Source: JAWLFY01 sp964462125 | GTDB lineage: Bacteria > Planctomycetota > Planctomycetia > Pirellulales > Pirellulaceae | Reading direction: 5' to 3' | Length of the DNA stretch: 64,000 bases | NCBI GenBank assembly: GCA_964462125.1 | Contig: CAYWXT010000001.1 | Span: 1 to 64,000 of the forward strand | Part shown: piece after piece, positions 18,339 through 28,172 of the stretch | Numbering within the stretch: position 1 is the stretch's first letter | Layout of the letters: the number at the start of each line of letters is the position of its first letter | Program-made: the position numbers and the translations under genes | The notes under the pieces: generated by a model | What the model was told of the DNA's origin: nothing | What the model saw: only the letters and a program-made list of their open reading frames with translations | Databases searched by the model: none

Positions 18339-19405
18339 TCGATCGGCTGCTCCGCCAGCCGCATCGCTTCGCATTTTTTCAAGCCATTCGGCTTCTGCTC
18401 GCCAGCGGCGGGGCGGCGAGGCTCGGCGCCCCCGGCGGTGAGTTGGGTGGGATGAGCAACGTCCACGAAGAACCGATCCGATTCCACTCCCTCCCGGCGC
18501 TCGAGTTTCCCCCAGCCGAAATCGTCTCGATTGACGCCCCCGCCTCCGGTCCCAATTCGGAAGAAATCCCGCTCGAAGTGAAGGTCGCGTTTTGGGGACT
18601 CATCGGACCGGCCGCCGCGCTGCCGAACCATTACACCCAAACGGTGATCGATCGGAGCCGTCACAAAGACTACGCGCTGCGTGACTTTCTCGACCTGTTC
18701 GCCCACCGCCAGTTGTCGTTCTTCTATCGCGGCTGGGAAAAACACTACGTCGCCGCCGGTTTTGAAAGAGCGGCGAAGCAGGGGCGAGCCTCCGACGACC
18801 CGCTTCGCGATGCCTTGCTGGCGATCATTGGTCGGGGCGTCTCCAGCGTCCAGGATCGGTTGGAGGTGACCGACGACACCTGCATCTATTACGGCGGAGC
18901 GTTTGTCGATCGGCCCTGTGCCGAGTCGCTGAGACAAATCGTGGAGGACGCCCTGGAGCTGCCGACTAAAATCTTGTCGCTGTTCGGTCAGTGGCTGCTG
19001 CTGCCGGAATCAGAACGCTCACGGATGGGGGCGATCGATGGGCACTCGCGATTGGGAACCGATACCATGTTGGGCGAGCGGACCTGGGACCCGACATCCA
19101 AGTTTCGAATTCGCCTCGGCCCGGTCGGCTGGCACGACTTTCAACGATTGATGCCGACCGGCCCCGACTTGGTGCCGATTTGCCAACTGATCCGCAGCTA
19201 CGTCGGATGCGAGTTCGCCTTTGACCTGCAGCTGATCTTGTTGGCAGACCAGATCCCGCCCTGTCACCTCAACAGCGATGGTGACGCGGTCGATCCCCAC
19301 CTGGGATGGAACACCTGGCTTTGCAGCCGACCGCCGAGTCACGATAGCCAGGAGGCTGTGTTTCATCACGACGGGGCGCCGCTCGGCACCGCTGATCTCC
19401 CTTGA
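18302..19405 (+). CDS. tssG: T6SS baseplate wedge subunit TssG
   Basis: This 367-residue protein matches TssG (ImpH/VasB): VIDRLLRQPHRFAFFQAIRL at residues 12-31, then RFHSLPALEFPPAEI, KVAFWGLIGPAAALPNHYT, DFLDLFAHRQLSFFYRGWEK and, near the end, RIRLGPVGWHDFQRLMP. It starts inside tssF (37 bp overlap), which supports coupled synthesis of the wedge partners. tssH starts 76 bp after its stop. Confidence 0.95.
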   Translation: MASPLGKTNASVIDRLLRQPHRFAFFQAIRLLLASGGAARLGAPGGELGGMSNVHEEPIRFHSLPALEFPPAEIVSIDAPASGPNSEEIPLEVKVAFWGLIGPAAALPNHYTQTVIDRSRHKDYALRDFLDLFAHRQLSFFYRGWEKHYVAAGFERAAKQGRASDDPLRDALLAIIGRGVSSVQDRLEVTDDTCIYYGGAFVDRPCAESLRQIVEDALELPTKILSLFGQWLLLPESERSRMGAIDGHSRLGTDTMLGERTWDPTSKFRIRLGPVGWHDFQRLMPTGPDLVPICQLIRSYVGCEFAFDLQLILLADQIPPCHLNSDGDAVDPHLGWNTWLCSRPPSHDSQEAVFHHDGAPLGTADLP

Positions 19406-19481
19406 CACCGGTCCCCCTGCGTGCGCGATAAGCTATTGTTCGGCGCCATTTCCGTTCCCCTCCCGACCCAGCTGCCTTGCT

Positions 19482-22319
19482 ATGACCCAAGTCAATCTCA
19501 AAGAACTCGTCGGACGGCTCGACGACACCTGTCGCTCAGCGCTCGAAGCCGCCGCCGGGTTGTGCCTCTCGCGGACCAACTACAACATCGAGATCGAGCA
19601 TTGGCTGCTGAAACTTATCGAGAACGACCGCAGCGACCTGACGATCGCGGCCAAAGCTTCGGGGGTCAACCTCGACAAACTGACCGCTGATTTGAACCGC
19701 GCCATCGATCGATTCAAAACAGGCAATGGACGCCCCCCGGCACTCTCCCCCAACGTCGTCGACCTGATCCGAGAAGCCTGGTTGTTCGGTTCCATCGACC
19801 ACGGTGTGGCCAAGGTTCGCTCGGGGCATGTGTTGGTTGCCCTGCTGACCGCCTCAACCCTGCGCTCTTTGGCCCGCGACGCCTCGGACCAGTTCGAACT
19901 GGTCAACGGTGACGCGATCGCGCGGGACTTCGGGGCGGTGCTGGCCGACTCCGAAGAGGCCCACGTGCCGATGGCCACCGGCGCCGCGGCGCCGGCTCCC
20001 GGCGACGCCGCATCGGGTCGCGGACCGACCAAGACGCCGTCGCTCGACCAGTTCACCGTCGACCTGACCGCCCGAGCGGCCGCTGGCGAGATCGATCCGG
20101 TGCTCGGCCGCGATCCCGAAATCCGCCAGATCATGGACATCCTGACCCGGCGGCGGCAAAACAATCCAATCCTGACCGGCGAAGCAGGAGTCGGAAAGAC
20201 GGCGGTGGTCGAAGGCTTCGCCCTCCGCGTCGCCGCGGGCGATGTTCCCCCCTCCCTCCGCGATATCCGCCTCCGATCACTCGACCTCGGCCTGTTGCAA
20301 GCCGGGGCCGGAATGAAAGGCGAGTTCGAAAACCGCCTCAAGGGGGTCATTGATGAAGTCAAAGCCTCCCCCACCCCAATCATCCTGTTCATCGACGAAG
20401 CCCACACGATGATCGGTGCTGGAGGCCAGGCTGGTCAGGGAGATGCCGCGAATCTGCTCAAACCAGCCCTGGCCCGCGGCGAACTTCGCACCATCGCCGC
20501 CACCACCTGGGCAGAATACAAGAAATACTTCGAGAAAGACGCGGCACTGACACGGCGGTTCCAAACCGTCAAAGTCGACGAACCCGATGAATCGACCGCC
20601 GTCGAAATGATGCGGGGACTGGTCAGTACCCTCGAATCACACCATCAGGTGCGGATCATGAACGAAGCGGTGATCGACGCCGTCAAGCTCTCCAAACGCT
20701 ACATCAGCGGTCGCCAGCTTCCCGACAAGTCCGTCAGCCTGCTCGATACGACCTGCGCCCGCATCGGGTTGAGCCAAAGCGCCACGCCCCCCGCGATCGA
20801 AGATGCCCAACGACGGATCGACCAGCTCAAGATCTCCATCAAGATCCTGCGGCGGGAACAGCAAACCGGCGCTGATCACGCCGAGACGATCGAAGAAACC
20901 AAAAAGGACCTGGAAGAGGCCGAGGCGACGATCGAGCGTCTAAACCAGCAATGGGAGCAGGAGCAGGAACTGGTCGGCCGCATCCAAGAGCTGAGAGAAA
21001 AACTGAGCGTCGACACCGAGGCGGACAACGCGGCAACGCCGGTCGACAGAGCCGCGCCCAACGCAGCGGCACCCAACGCAGCGGGCAACGCCGACGGCAC
21101 GGCAACGCAACCAGCCTCCTCTGCTGGGAATCCGTCCGACGCCGCCGCGAGCACTGCCACGGCCGAGCCCAGCATCACCGCCCCCGCTGCCAACGCCGCA
21201 GCGCCGACGGAGGCCGAACTGGACCAGTGGAGGGGTGAGCTGACGACGGCGGAACAGCAGCTGCGGGATCTTCAAGGCGAGACGCCGCTGATGTTTCCCT
21301 GCGTCGACGCCGCCGCGGTCGCCCACACCGTCGCCGCCTGGACCGGGATCCCGGTGGGACGGATGGTCAGCAACGAAATCCACACCGTGCTGCGGCTGAA
21401 AGAGCTGATGGAGGATTCGATTGTCGGCCAGTCCCATGCCCTGGAACGAATTTCCCAGAGCATCCGCACCAGCCGCGCCGGGCTCCGCGATCCGAAAACG
21501 CCGATCGGCGTTTTCCTGTTGGCCGGGACCAGCGGTGTCGGCAAAACCGAAACCGCGATCACGCTGGCCAACCTGCTCTACGGTGGTGAGCAGAACATGA
21601 CCACGATCAACATGTCCGAGTTCAAGGAGGAGCACAAAGTCTCGTTGCTGATGGGATCGCCTCCCGGCTACGTCGGCTACGGCGAAGGCGGGGTGCTCAC
21701 CGAAGCGGTCCGCCGCAAACCCTACTCGGTGGTGCTGCTTGATGAGATGGAGAAGGCCCACCCGGGGGTCCAAGACATCTTCTACCAAGTCTTCGACAAG
21801 GGGCAGATGAAGGATGGCGAAGGCCGTGACATCGATTTCAAGAATACGGTGATCATCATGACCACCAACGCGGGGACCGAACTGATCAAAAGCATCTGCA
21901 GCGACCCCGACACAACGCCCGATCCGGACGGATTTATCGAAACAGTCTTCCCCGAGTTGCTCAAGACCTTCAAACCAGCCTTTCTGGGACGCCTTAGCAT
22001 CGTCCCCTTCTATCCGCTCAGCGATGATGTGATGAGCAACATCATCCGGCTCAAACTCGGCAAGGTCGCTGATCGGGTCGCCGAGAGCTACGGCGCCCGC
22101 TTCTCCTATACCGATGACACCGTCGATGCCATTCGGGCAAGATGTACCGAAGTCGATACCGGGGCGCGAAACGTCGACCACATCCTCAACCGCACCATGC
22201 TCCCGGAACTCTCGGCGCAGATCCTCGCCGATCTGGCGGAAGGGAAATCGATCGCCGAGGTCGCAGTCGAATGCAAACAGAGCCAATTCAACTACCGCGT
22301 CCAAGCGGCCGATGCCTAA
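19482..22319 (+). CDS. tssH: T6SS sheath-recycling AAA+ ATPase TssH (ClpV)
   Basis: This 945-residue ClpV-type AAA+ protein has a Clp N-domain (about 1-165), AAA1 with Walker A GEAGVGKT (about 233-240) and Walker B FIDEAH (about 304), a coiled-coil middle domain, and AAA2 with GTSGVGKT (about 683-690) and LLDEMEKAH (about 750). The start at 19482 fits the N-domain opening LKELVGRLDDTCRSALE; the longer frame would overlap tssG. Unlike usual ClpV proteins it carries about 75 residues of Ala/Asn/Pro-rich low-complexity sequence (about 508-583) between the middle domain and AAA2, including a duplicated 15 bp unit. It disassembles contracted sheaths. It closes the T6SS series. Confidence 0.96.
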   Translation: MTQVNLKELVGRLDDTCRSALEAAAGLCLSRTNYNIEIEHWLLKLIENDRSDLTIAAKASGVNLDKLTADLNRAIDRFKTGNGRPPALSPNVVDLIREAWLFGSIDHGVAKVRSGHVLVALLTASTLRSLARDASDQFELVNGDAIARDFGAVLADSEEAHVPMATGAAAPAPGDAASGRGPTKTPSLDQFTVDLTARAAAGEIDPVLGRDPEIRQIMDILTRRRQNNPILTGEAGVGKTAVVEGFALRVAAGDVPPSLRDIRLRSLDLGLLQAGAGMKGEFENRLKGVIDEVKASPTPIILFIDEAHTMIGAGGQAGQGDAANLLKPALARGELRTIAATTWAEYKKYFEKDAALTRRFQTVKVDEPDESTAVEMMRGLVSTLESHHQVRIMNEAVIDAVKLSKRYISGRQLPDKSVSLLDTTCARIGLSQSATPPAIEDAQRRIDQLKISIKILRREQQTGADHAETIEETKKDLEEAEATIERLNQQWEQEQELVGRIQELREKLSVDTEADNAATPVDRAAPNAAAPNAAGNADGTATQPASSAGNPSDAAASTATAEPSITAPAANAAAPTEAELDQWRGELTTAEQQLRDLQGETPLMFPCVDAAAVAHTVAAWTGIPVGRMVSNEIHTVLRLKELMEDSIVGQSHALERISQSIRTSRAGLRDPKTPIGVFLLAGTSGVGKTETAITLANLLYGGEQNMTTINMSEFKEEHKVSLLMGSPPGYVGYGEGGVLTEAVRRKPYSVVLLDEMEKAHPGVQDIFYQVFDKGQMKDGEGRDIDFKNTVIIMTTNAGTELIKSICSDPDTTPDPDGFIETVFPELLKTFKPAFLGRLSIVPFYPLSDDVMSNIIRLKLGKVADRVAESYGARFSYTDDTVDAIRARCTEVDTGARNVDHILNRTMLPELSAQILADLAEGKSIAEVAVECKQSQFNYRVQAADA

Positions 22320-22328
22320 GCGAAGGAT

Positions 22329-22423
22329 CGTGCGGAAAAAAAGTGTCCGGTACCTTTTGCGAGGGACTCGCCCTCCGGGTCCCTTGCACAAAAGGTCCCT
22401 CGCACAAAGGGCACCGGACACCG
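22329..22423. repeat. Dispersed palindromic repeat family R1, copy 2
   Basis: It begins GTGCGGAAAAAAAGTGTCC and contains GGTACCTTTTGCGAGGGAC, the central GCCCTCCGGG, and the right arm GCACCGGACACC. It is preceded by AGGATC, as is the copy at 49329. A short internal duplication (GCACAAAAGGTCCCTC then GCACAAAGGGCACC) alters the right half. It sits directly after tssH and may act as a transcript end or processing structure. Confidence 0.9.
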
Positions 22424-22500
22424 ATTGGATGCATCCTGCGACCGCATCGCTTAGACTACAGGGGTTCCGGAAATGCCCCTGGTGGAAACATGTCGATACG

Positions 22501-24951
22501 ATGAATGGATTGAGGCACTCGCCGTCGGACCGATTCGGCCGCGCGGTTCGCTCCTTGATGGGGTTGGCCATTGCGGCACTGTGCGGCATCGGGCACGTTC
22601 CGACCCCGGCACGGGCAGACGATCCAGCGGTTGCCGATGCCGACGGTGCCACGGTGAGCCGGGGGGTGGACGAGGACTTTCGCACCGTCCAAGAAACGGT
22701 CGAAACGTACTGCCTTGACTGTCACAATCGCGGGGACGCTTCCGGAGAACTCGATCTGGAGTCGTTGTCCCTCGACGCAACACTCGCTGGTGATCCAGAC
22801 TGGGACACGAGCGAGTGGGAAGGGATGCTGCGGCGGTTGCAAGGGCGTCAGATGCCGCCACCGGAGGCGTTCCGACCGAGCGAGGCGGAGTATACCGAGA
22901 TCGTCGCCGCGATCGATCGAGTGCTCGATCGTCATGCCCAATCGTCGCCACGGCCCGGACGTACCAACTCGGTTCGGCGGCTAACCCGGGCCGAGTACCG
23001 CAATGCCATCCGCGACCTGCTGGCCGTCGACATCGATGTGGAATCACTGTTGCCCCCCGATCCCTCGGCCCATGGCTTTGACAACATCACCGTCGCGGAA
23101 CTGTCTCCCACGCTACTGAATCGATACATCGCGGCGGCGGAGAAGATCAGCCGGCTCGCCGTTGGCCGACTGCCGAGCGGACCGACGGGAGTGACCGTCC
23201 GGGTTCCCGCCGATCAAACCCAAGAGGGGCATGTGGAGGGATTGCCGTTGGGAACCCGTGGTGGAGCGGTGGTGAAACACACGTTTCCACGAGACGGCGA
23301 GTACGAAGTCCAGCTTCGCTTGACGCGCGACCGAGACGAACGCGTGGAAGGCTTGCATGAGTCGCATCATCTTGACGTGCTACTCGATCGCCGGCCGGTG
23401 CACCAGTTCACCGTTGAGCCCCCCCCGGGCGGAAAGGACTTCACCCAAGTCGATGCACACCTGCAAACACGGATCTCGGTAACCGCAGGGCCCCATCACG
23501 TCGGTGTGACGTTTCCGCGCAAGTCATCGCCGCTGCTGGAAACGAAACGGCAACCGTTCCACGCCCGATACAATCGACACCGGCATCCGCGATTGAACCC
23601 AGCAATCTTCGAAATCTCGATCGTCGGACCGTTTGAATCCGATGGTCCCGGCCAGACGCCGAGTCGCGAACGGATCTTCGTCTCGGCGCCACAGAGCGAA
23701 GACGAGGAGACAGCGTGTGCCGAGGATATTTGCTCGCATTTGATGCGCCTCGCCTATCGCCGGCCGATTACCCCTGAGGATCTTCAGGTGCCCATGGCGT
23801 TTTTCGAAGCGGCGCGGCGCGACTTTGGATTCGAAGCCAGCATCGAATCCGCCTTGTCATCGATCCTCGTCAATCCCCACTTTCTGTTCCGCGTGGAGCA
23901 AGATCCGCCGGATTCGGAATCGGGTGACGTCTACCAGATCAGTGACTTGGAGCTGGCCTCTCGAATGTCATTCTTTCTGTGGAGCAGTCTTCCCGATGAT
24001 GAATTGTTGTCGCTCGCCGAAGCTGGCCGCTTGAGCGACGAGGAAACACTTGCGACACAGGTCCGCCGCATGCTTCGCGACGAACGATCCGAGTCGCTGG
24101 TGAAGAATTTCGCGAGCCAGTGGCTGTACCTTCGCAATCTCGATTCAATCACGCCCGATCTCAGGTTGTTCCCCGATTTTGACGACAACCTGCGAGAGGC
24201 GTTTCGCAGTGAGACCGAATGGCTGTTCCGCAGTGTTCTGCAAGATGATCGTGGTGTGCTCGACTTGATCCGCACCGATCATGCTTACCTCAACGAGCGT
24301 TTGGCCAAACACTATGGCGTGCCTCATGTCTACGGCAGCCATTTTCGCCGCGTCGAGTTGCCGCCGGAAGGCCGTCGCGGGGGGCTGTTGCGTCAGGGCA
24401 GCATCCTGTTGGTCACGTCCTATTCCACGCGGACGTCGCCGACGGTGCGCGGCAGTTGGGTGCTGGAGAACATCTTTGGGACGCCGCCCCCACCCCCGCC
24501 CCCAAACGTGCCGAGTCTGGAAGAAAAAAAGACGTTCACCGACCTGTCGGTGCGAGAACGATTGGCGGCCCATCGCGAGGACCCGGCCTGCGCGAGTTGC
24601 CACCGCTTGATGGACCCGGTCGGATTCGCACTGGAGAATTTTGATGCCGTGGGTCGTTGGCGAACATCGGAACATGGAGAACCGCTGGATGCCTCCGGGG
24701 CGCTTCCCGATGGGACAACGATCGAGGGGATCGAAGAACTGGAGGAAGGGATCCTCGGGCGACCGGAAATGTTCGTCGGCACGTTGGTTGAAAAGCTGTT
24801 GACGTTCGCTCTTGGCCGCGGGATCGAACCGGACGATGGTCCGGCGGTCCGCCAAATCGTCCGCCGCGCCGCGGACGACGACTATCGGTTTTCGACCCTG
24901 ATCGAAGCCATCGTTTCGAGTCCACCGTTTCAGATGAGGAGTATGCCGTGA
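22501..24951 (+). CDS. Exported DUF1592-family protein with two c-type-haem-like motifs
   Basis: This 816-residue protein starts at 22501, which gives a signal peptide (SLMGLAIAALCGIGHVPTPARA) and avoids reading through repeat R1. Domains in order: a planctomycete cytochrome-like segment with CLDCH at 71-75, a DUF1587-like part (RRLTRAEYRNAIRDLL), carbohydrate-binding-like beta region, DUF1595 and DUF1592 (SRMSFFLWSSLPDDELL), DUF1588 with a second CxxCH (CASCH) and MDPVGFALENFD, and DUF1585 at the end (RFSTLIEAIVSSPPFQ). The function of the family is unknown; the haem motifs suggest extracytoplasmic redox chemistry. It overlaps the DUF1552 gene by GTGA, and the two are commonly paired in planctomycetes. 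Confidence 0.92.
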   Translation: MNGLRHSPSDRFGRAVRSLMGLAIAALCGIGHVPTPARADDPAVADADGATVSRGVDEDFRTVQETVETYCLDCHNRGDASGELDLESLSLDATLAGDPDWDTSEWEGMLRRLQGRQMPPPEAFRPSEAEYTEIVAAIDRVLDRHAQSSPRPGRTNSVRRLTRAEYRNAIRDLLAVDIDVESLLPPDPSAHGFDNITVAELSPTLLNRYIAAAEKISRLAVGRLPSGPTGVTVRVPADQTQEGHVEGLPLGTRGGAVVKHTFPRDGEYEVQLRLTRDRDERVEGLHESHHLDVLLDRRPVHQFTVEPPPGGKDFTQVDAHLQTRISVTAGPHHVGVTFPRKSSPLLETKRQPFHARYNRHRHPRLNPAIFEISIVGPFESDGPGQTPSRERIFVSAPQSEDEETACAEDICSHLMRLAYRRPITPEDLQVPMAFFEAARRDFGFEASIESALSSILVNPHFLFRVEQDPPDSESGDVYQISDLELASRMSFFLWSSLPDDELLSLAEAGRLSDEETLATQVRRMLRDERSESLVKNFASQWLYLRNLDSITPDLRLFPDFDDNLREAFRSETEWLFRSVLQDDRGVLDLIRTDHAYLNERLAKHYGVPHVYGSHFRRVELPPEGRRGGLLRQGSILLVTSYSTRTSPTVRGSWVLENIFGTPPPPPPPNVPSLEEKKTFTDLSVRERLAAHREDPACASCHRLMDPVGFALENFDAVGRWRTSEHGEPLDASGALPDGTTIEGIEELEEGILGRPEMFVGTLVEKLLTFALGRGIEPDDGPAVRQIVRRAADDDYRFSTLIEAIVSSPPFQMRSMP

Positions 24952-26294
24952 TCGGTTTAAAAAAGGCACTACCGAGGCGAACGTTGCTACGGGGCGCGGG
25001 CACCGCCATCGCCCTTCCGCTGCTCGACGCGATGATCCCAGCCGCTGCCAAGGCATCTGAATCCCCCGCAACAAGCCAGAACCTGCGGCGTATCGGTTAC
25101 GTGTTCATGCCGATGGGCTACAACCCCACGCAGTGGACCCCCAAAGGCGAGTCACTCGATGATTTACCCCCCAGCCTAGCTCCGCTCAATGCGGTCAAGG
25201 ATCAGGTCGCCGTGTTCACCGGCATGGACCTCCAGAATGCCTACCCCGGATCCCACGCCACATCCAATTCCGCCTTTCTCAGCGCGGCCAGCGCCAAGCA
25301 AACCGAGAGTTCCGACTATTACCTCGGAACCACCGTGGATCAGCTCGCCGCCAAGCGGATTGGTCGGCACACGCAGTTGCCTTCACTGGAACTGTCCATG
25401 GACCGGTTGGAAACGGTCGGGCAATGTGACAATGGGTACGCCTGTGTCTATCAAAACAACCTTTCCTGGTCCTCGCCGACTACCCCATTGCCGGCCGAAG
25501 CGCATCCCCGAATTGTTTTCGAAATGCTGTTCGGCGAGGGAGGAACGGCTGAAGATCGGCGAGCGGCCCTCCGGAAACGGGCGAGTCTGCTCGATTCGAT
25601 CACGTCGGAAATGAAACGGTTGCAAACGCAATTGGGCGCCGGCGACCGGAACAAAGTCAGCGATTACTTGGAAAGTATCCGGGAGGTCGAACGACGAATC
25701 CGGCAAGCCGAGCTGACATCCCGCGACAATCCGCTTCCCGATCTCGACCGGCCCGTCGGTGTGCCGCCGGAATACGCGGAACATGCCCGGCTGATGTTCG
25801 AACTGCAACGTCTGGCATTCCTTGGCGACGTCACGCGGGTGATCTCGTTCCAGCTGGCCCGTGAAGCAAGCACGCGTACCTATCCCGAAATCGGAGTGCC
25901 GGAACCACACCACCCCATTACCCATCATGGGAATGACCCCGAGAAACTCGAGAAGGTCGCCAAGGTCAACCGCTTCCATGTCTCACTGTTCGCCGAGTTC
26001 CTCGAAAAGCTGCGCGACACCCCGGAGGCTGATGGTACGCTGCTCGACCATTCATTGCTGCTGTACGGTAGCGGCATGGGCGACCCCGACGCGCACGATC
26101 ACAGCAACCTTCCGATTCTGGTCGCCGGCGGGGCAGCCGGACGGATGCGTGGCGGACGACACATCGCCTACGCGCAACCCACACCGCTCGCCAACCTGCA
26201 CCTCACGCTGCTGAACAAGGTTGGTGTTCCAATGGATACATTCGCCGACAGCGACGGGACCGTCGATGAACTGTTCGATCCGGTAACGCTGTGA
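24948..26294 (+). CDS. Exported DUF1552-family protein
   Basis: This 448-residue protein starts with GTG inside the preceding stop. An RRTLLRGAGTAIALPLLD leader resembles a Tat signal. The body follows DUF1552: YVFMPMGYNPTQWTPKGE, GMDLQNAYPGSHATSN, SLELSMD, DYLESIREVERRI and, near the end, LLLYGSGMGDPDAHDHSNLP. The family is related in layout to the DUF1501/alkaline-phosphatase-like proteins and is nearly always next to a DUF1592 gene. Its biochemical role is unknown. The stop overlaps a possible GTG start of the ankyrin gene. Confidence 0.92.
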   Translation: MIGLKKALPRRTLLRGAGTAIALPLLDAMIPAAAKASESPATSQNLRRIGYVFMPMGYNPTQWTPKGESLDDLPPSLAPLNAVKDQVAVFTGMDLQNAYPGSHATSNSAFLSAASAKQTESSDYYLGTTVDQLAAKRIGRHTQLPSLELSMDRLETVGQCDNGYACVYQNNLSWSSPTTPLPAEAHPRIVFEMLFGEGGTAEDRRAALRKRASLLDSITSEMKRLQTQLGAGDRNKVSDYLESIREVERRIRQAELTSRDNPLPDLDRPVGVPPEYAEHARLMFELQRLAFLGDVTRVISFQLAREASTRTYPEIGVPEPHHPITHHGNDPEKLEKVAKVNRFHVSLFAEFLEKLRDTPEADGTLLDHSLLLYGSGMGDPDAHDHSNLPILVAGGAAGRMRGGRHIAYAQPTPLANLHLTLLNKVGVPMDTFADSDGTVDELFDPVTL

Positions 26295-26353
26295 ATGCGC
26301 CTCGTACGTCGTCGCAGAAGCCGCAAAGGCTTTTCGATATCAGGAACTCGCCG

Positions 26354-27940
26354 ATGCACCGCAAAGCAATCGCCAGCTTTACCTTACTCGCCCTGTTCAC
26401 GTACCCGGTAGACGCAGACGACGCGGCCGACCGCCGTCGGCCCCGCAGCGTCGTGGAAACCAAGACGCCGCTGGCCGATGCGGCGGAACAGCGTCGTTGG
26501 GAGGAGATGAGCGAGACGCTCCAGGCCGGGGCCGACCCTGACGCGCCGCAAGCGGATGGGATGACGGCGCTCCACTGGGCCGCCCAGCACGACCATGCCC
26601 ATGCGGCCGAACAGTTGCTCGCCGCTGGCGCGGAGTCGAACACGACAACCCATTACGGAATCCCGCCCTTGGCAATCGCGTGTCGCAACGGCAATGAATC
26701 GCTGGTTCGGCATTTACTCGATGGTGGGGCTGATGAGCAAGCTGCCGTGCCCGGCGGAGAGACAATGCTGATGATCGCCTCACGCACAGGACGACTGGGA
26801 CCGGTCAAGAGGCTGCTGGCACATGGGGCCGATCCCAACGCCCGGCAGCGGGAAGGTCAAACCGCGTTGATGTGGGCTGCCGCCGCCGGCCATGCAGACG
26901 TGGTCGATGCCCTGCTCACGGCCGGGGCAGATGTCCATCGAACGCTGAAGTCAGGGATGAATGCGATGATGTTTGCCGTCCGCAACGGTCGCGTCGACGT
27001 GGTCAAGACGCTGCTGGCCGCCGGCATCGATGTGAACGACACGATCGAACCAGAAAACAATCCAAAAGGCAGGGACCCGCGGCGAGGGATGTCGCCGTTG
27101 ATGTTTGCTTTGGAGAACGGGCATTTCGAGTTGGCTGCGATGTTGGTCAACGAGGGCGCCGACCCGAATGACCAGCGGAGCCGCTACGCGCCGCTGCACG
27201 CATTGACTTGGGTCCGCAAGGCGAATCGGGGCGAAGGGATCGACGGTGACCCTGTTCCGCGCGGAAGTGGCGACCTGAGCAGCCTGCAGTTCGCGCGATG
27301 GTTGGTGGATCAAGGCGCCGATGTCAACCTGCGACTCGATCGGGGCAAGGTTGGCGGCAAAGCGAAATTGAACCACCGGGGGGCAACTCCGTTTCTAATG
27401 GCGGCCAAGACCGCCGACTTGCCCTACCTGCAACTCCTCGTCGAATTGGGGGCCGATCCGATGACCCCGAACCACGATGGATGTACGCCGATGCTGGCCG
27501 CCGCTGGGATCGGTGTCACCGCGGTCAACGAAGAGGCCGGGACCGAGCCGGAGGTGCTCTCGACCGTCTCCTATCTCGCCGAATTAGGAGCAGAGCTCAA
27601 TACAGTCGATGATAACGGCGAGACCGTCATGCATGGCGCGGCCTATCGAAGCTATCCACAGGTCGCTTCCCTGCTGCACGAACTCGGAGCCGATCCCCAT
27701 ATTTGGCACCGAGCAAATCAACACGGCTGGACACCCCACCTGATCGCCCAAGGTTACCGGCCGGGGTCGTTCAAGCCGTCGCCCGAAATGATCGCGGTGA
27801 TCGAAACGGCCCTCATCGACAGCGGGATTGAACCACCGGAAATCGCCGCCCGTGGCTCCCAGCCCAAAGTGGACGTCTGGGCCAAACCAGAACCCAAGGA
27901 AGGCGAGTCCGATTCGCAATCAGCGAAAGATCAGCGGTGA
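26354..27940 (+). CDS. Secreted ankyrin-repeat protein
   Basis: This 528-residue product carries a Sec signal peptide (KAIASFTLLALFTYPVDA) followed by about ten ankyrin repeats, for example DGMTALHWAAQHDHAHAAEQ, EGQTALMWAAAAGHADVVDA and NGETVMHGAAYRSYPQVASL. I chose the ATG at 26354, because it places the signal peptide at the N-terminus; a GTG at 26291 overlaps the DUF1552 stop and would add 21 residues. Ankyrin repeats mediate protein binding. The position after DUF1592 and DUF1552 suggests it acts with them outside the cytoplasm. The C-terminus is charged and disordered. Confidence 0.9.
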   Translation: MHRKAIASFTLLALFTYPVDADDAADRRRPRSVVETKTPLADAAEQRRWEEMSETLQAGADPDAPQADGMTALHWAAQHDHAHAAEQLLAAGAESNTTTHYGIPPLAIACRNGNESLVRHLLDGGADEQAAVPGGETMLMIASRTGRLGPVKRLLAHGADPNARQREGQTALMWAAAAGHADVVDALLTAGADVHRTLKSGMNAMMFAVRNGRVDVVKTLLAAGIDVNDTIEPENNPKGRDPRRGMSPLMFALENGHFELAAMLVNEGADPNDQRSRYAPLHALTWVRKANRGEGIDGDPVPRGSGDLSSLQFARWLVDQGADVNLRLDRGKVGGKAKLNHRGATPFLMAAKTADLPYLQLLVELGADPMTPNHDGCTPMLAAAGIGVTAVNEEAGTEPEVLSTVSYLAELGAELNTVDDNGETVMHGAAYRSYPQVASLLHELGADPHIWHRANQHGWTPHLIAQGYRPGSFKPSPEMIAVIETALIDSGIEPPEIAARGSQPKVDVWAKPEPKEGESDSQSAKDQR

Positions 27941-28172
27941 CCTCACGCCCATGGGCGCAGAAAAAGGGGTCAGGACTGAATGCGACGCGGTTAAGCCGTA
28001 AGGCTTTTATGCCGCTGATTTTCTGGCGGCGTGCCGCGGCTTGTTCATTAGCTTGAACCGTTTCGGGGACGAAGTTTCAGCGTTGTTGATGCCGCACAAC
28101 ACCGCCGTGTAACGAACCGTTCCGCGGAACCAGTCCAGCCTCTATGGCGGTCGGGAACATCGACGCCGTTGG
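27941..28172. other. Convergent intergenic stretch
   Basis: This gap lies between two converging genes. It holds an AAAAAGGGGTCAGGACTGAA motif near 27960, reminiscent of repeats linked to IS200-like elements, and a weak hairpin AAGCC-GTA-GGCTT followed by TTAT near 27993 that could help end transcription. Nothing else is seen. Confidence 0.4.
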
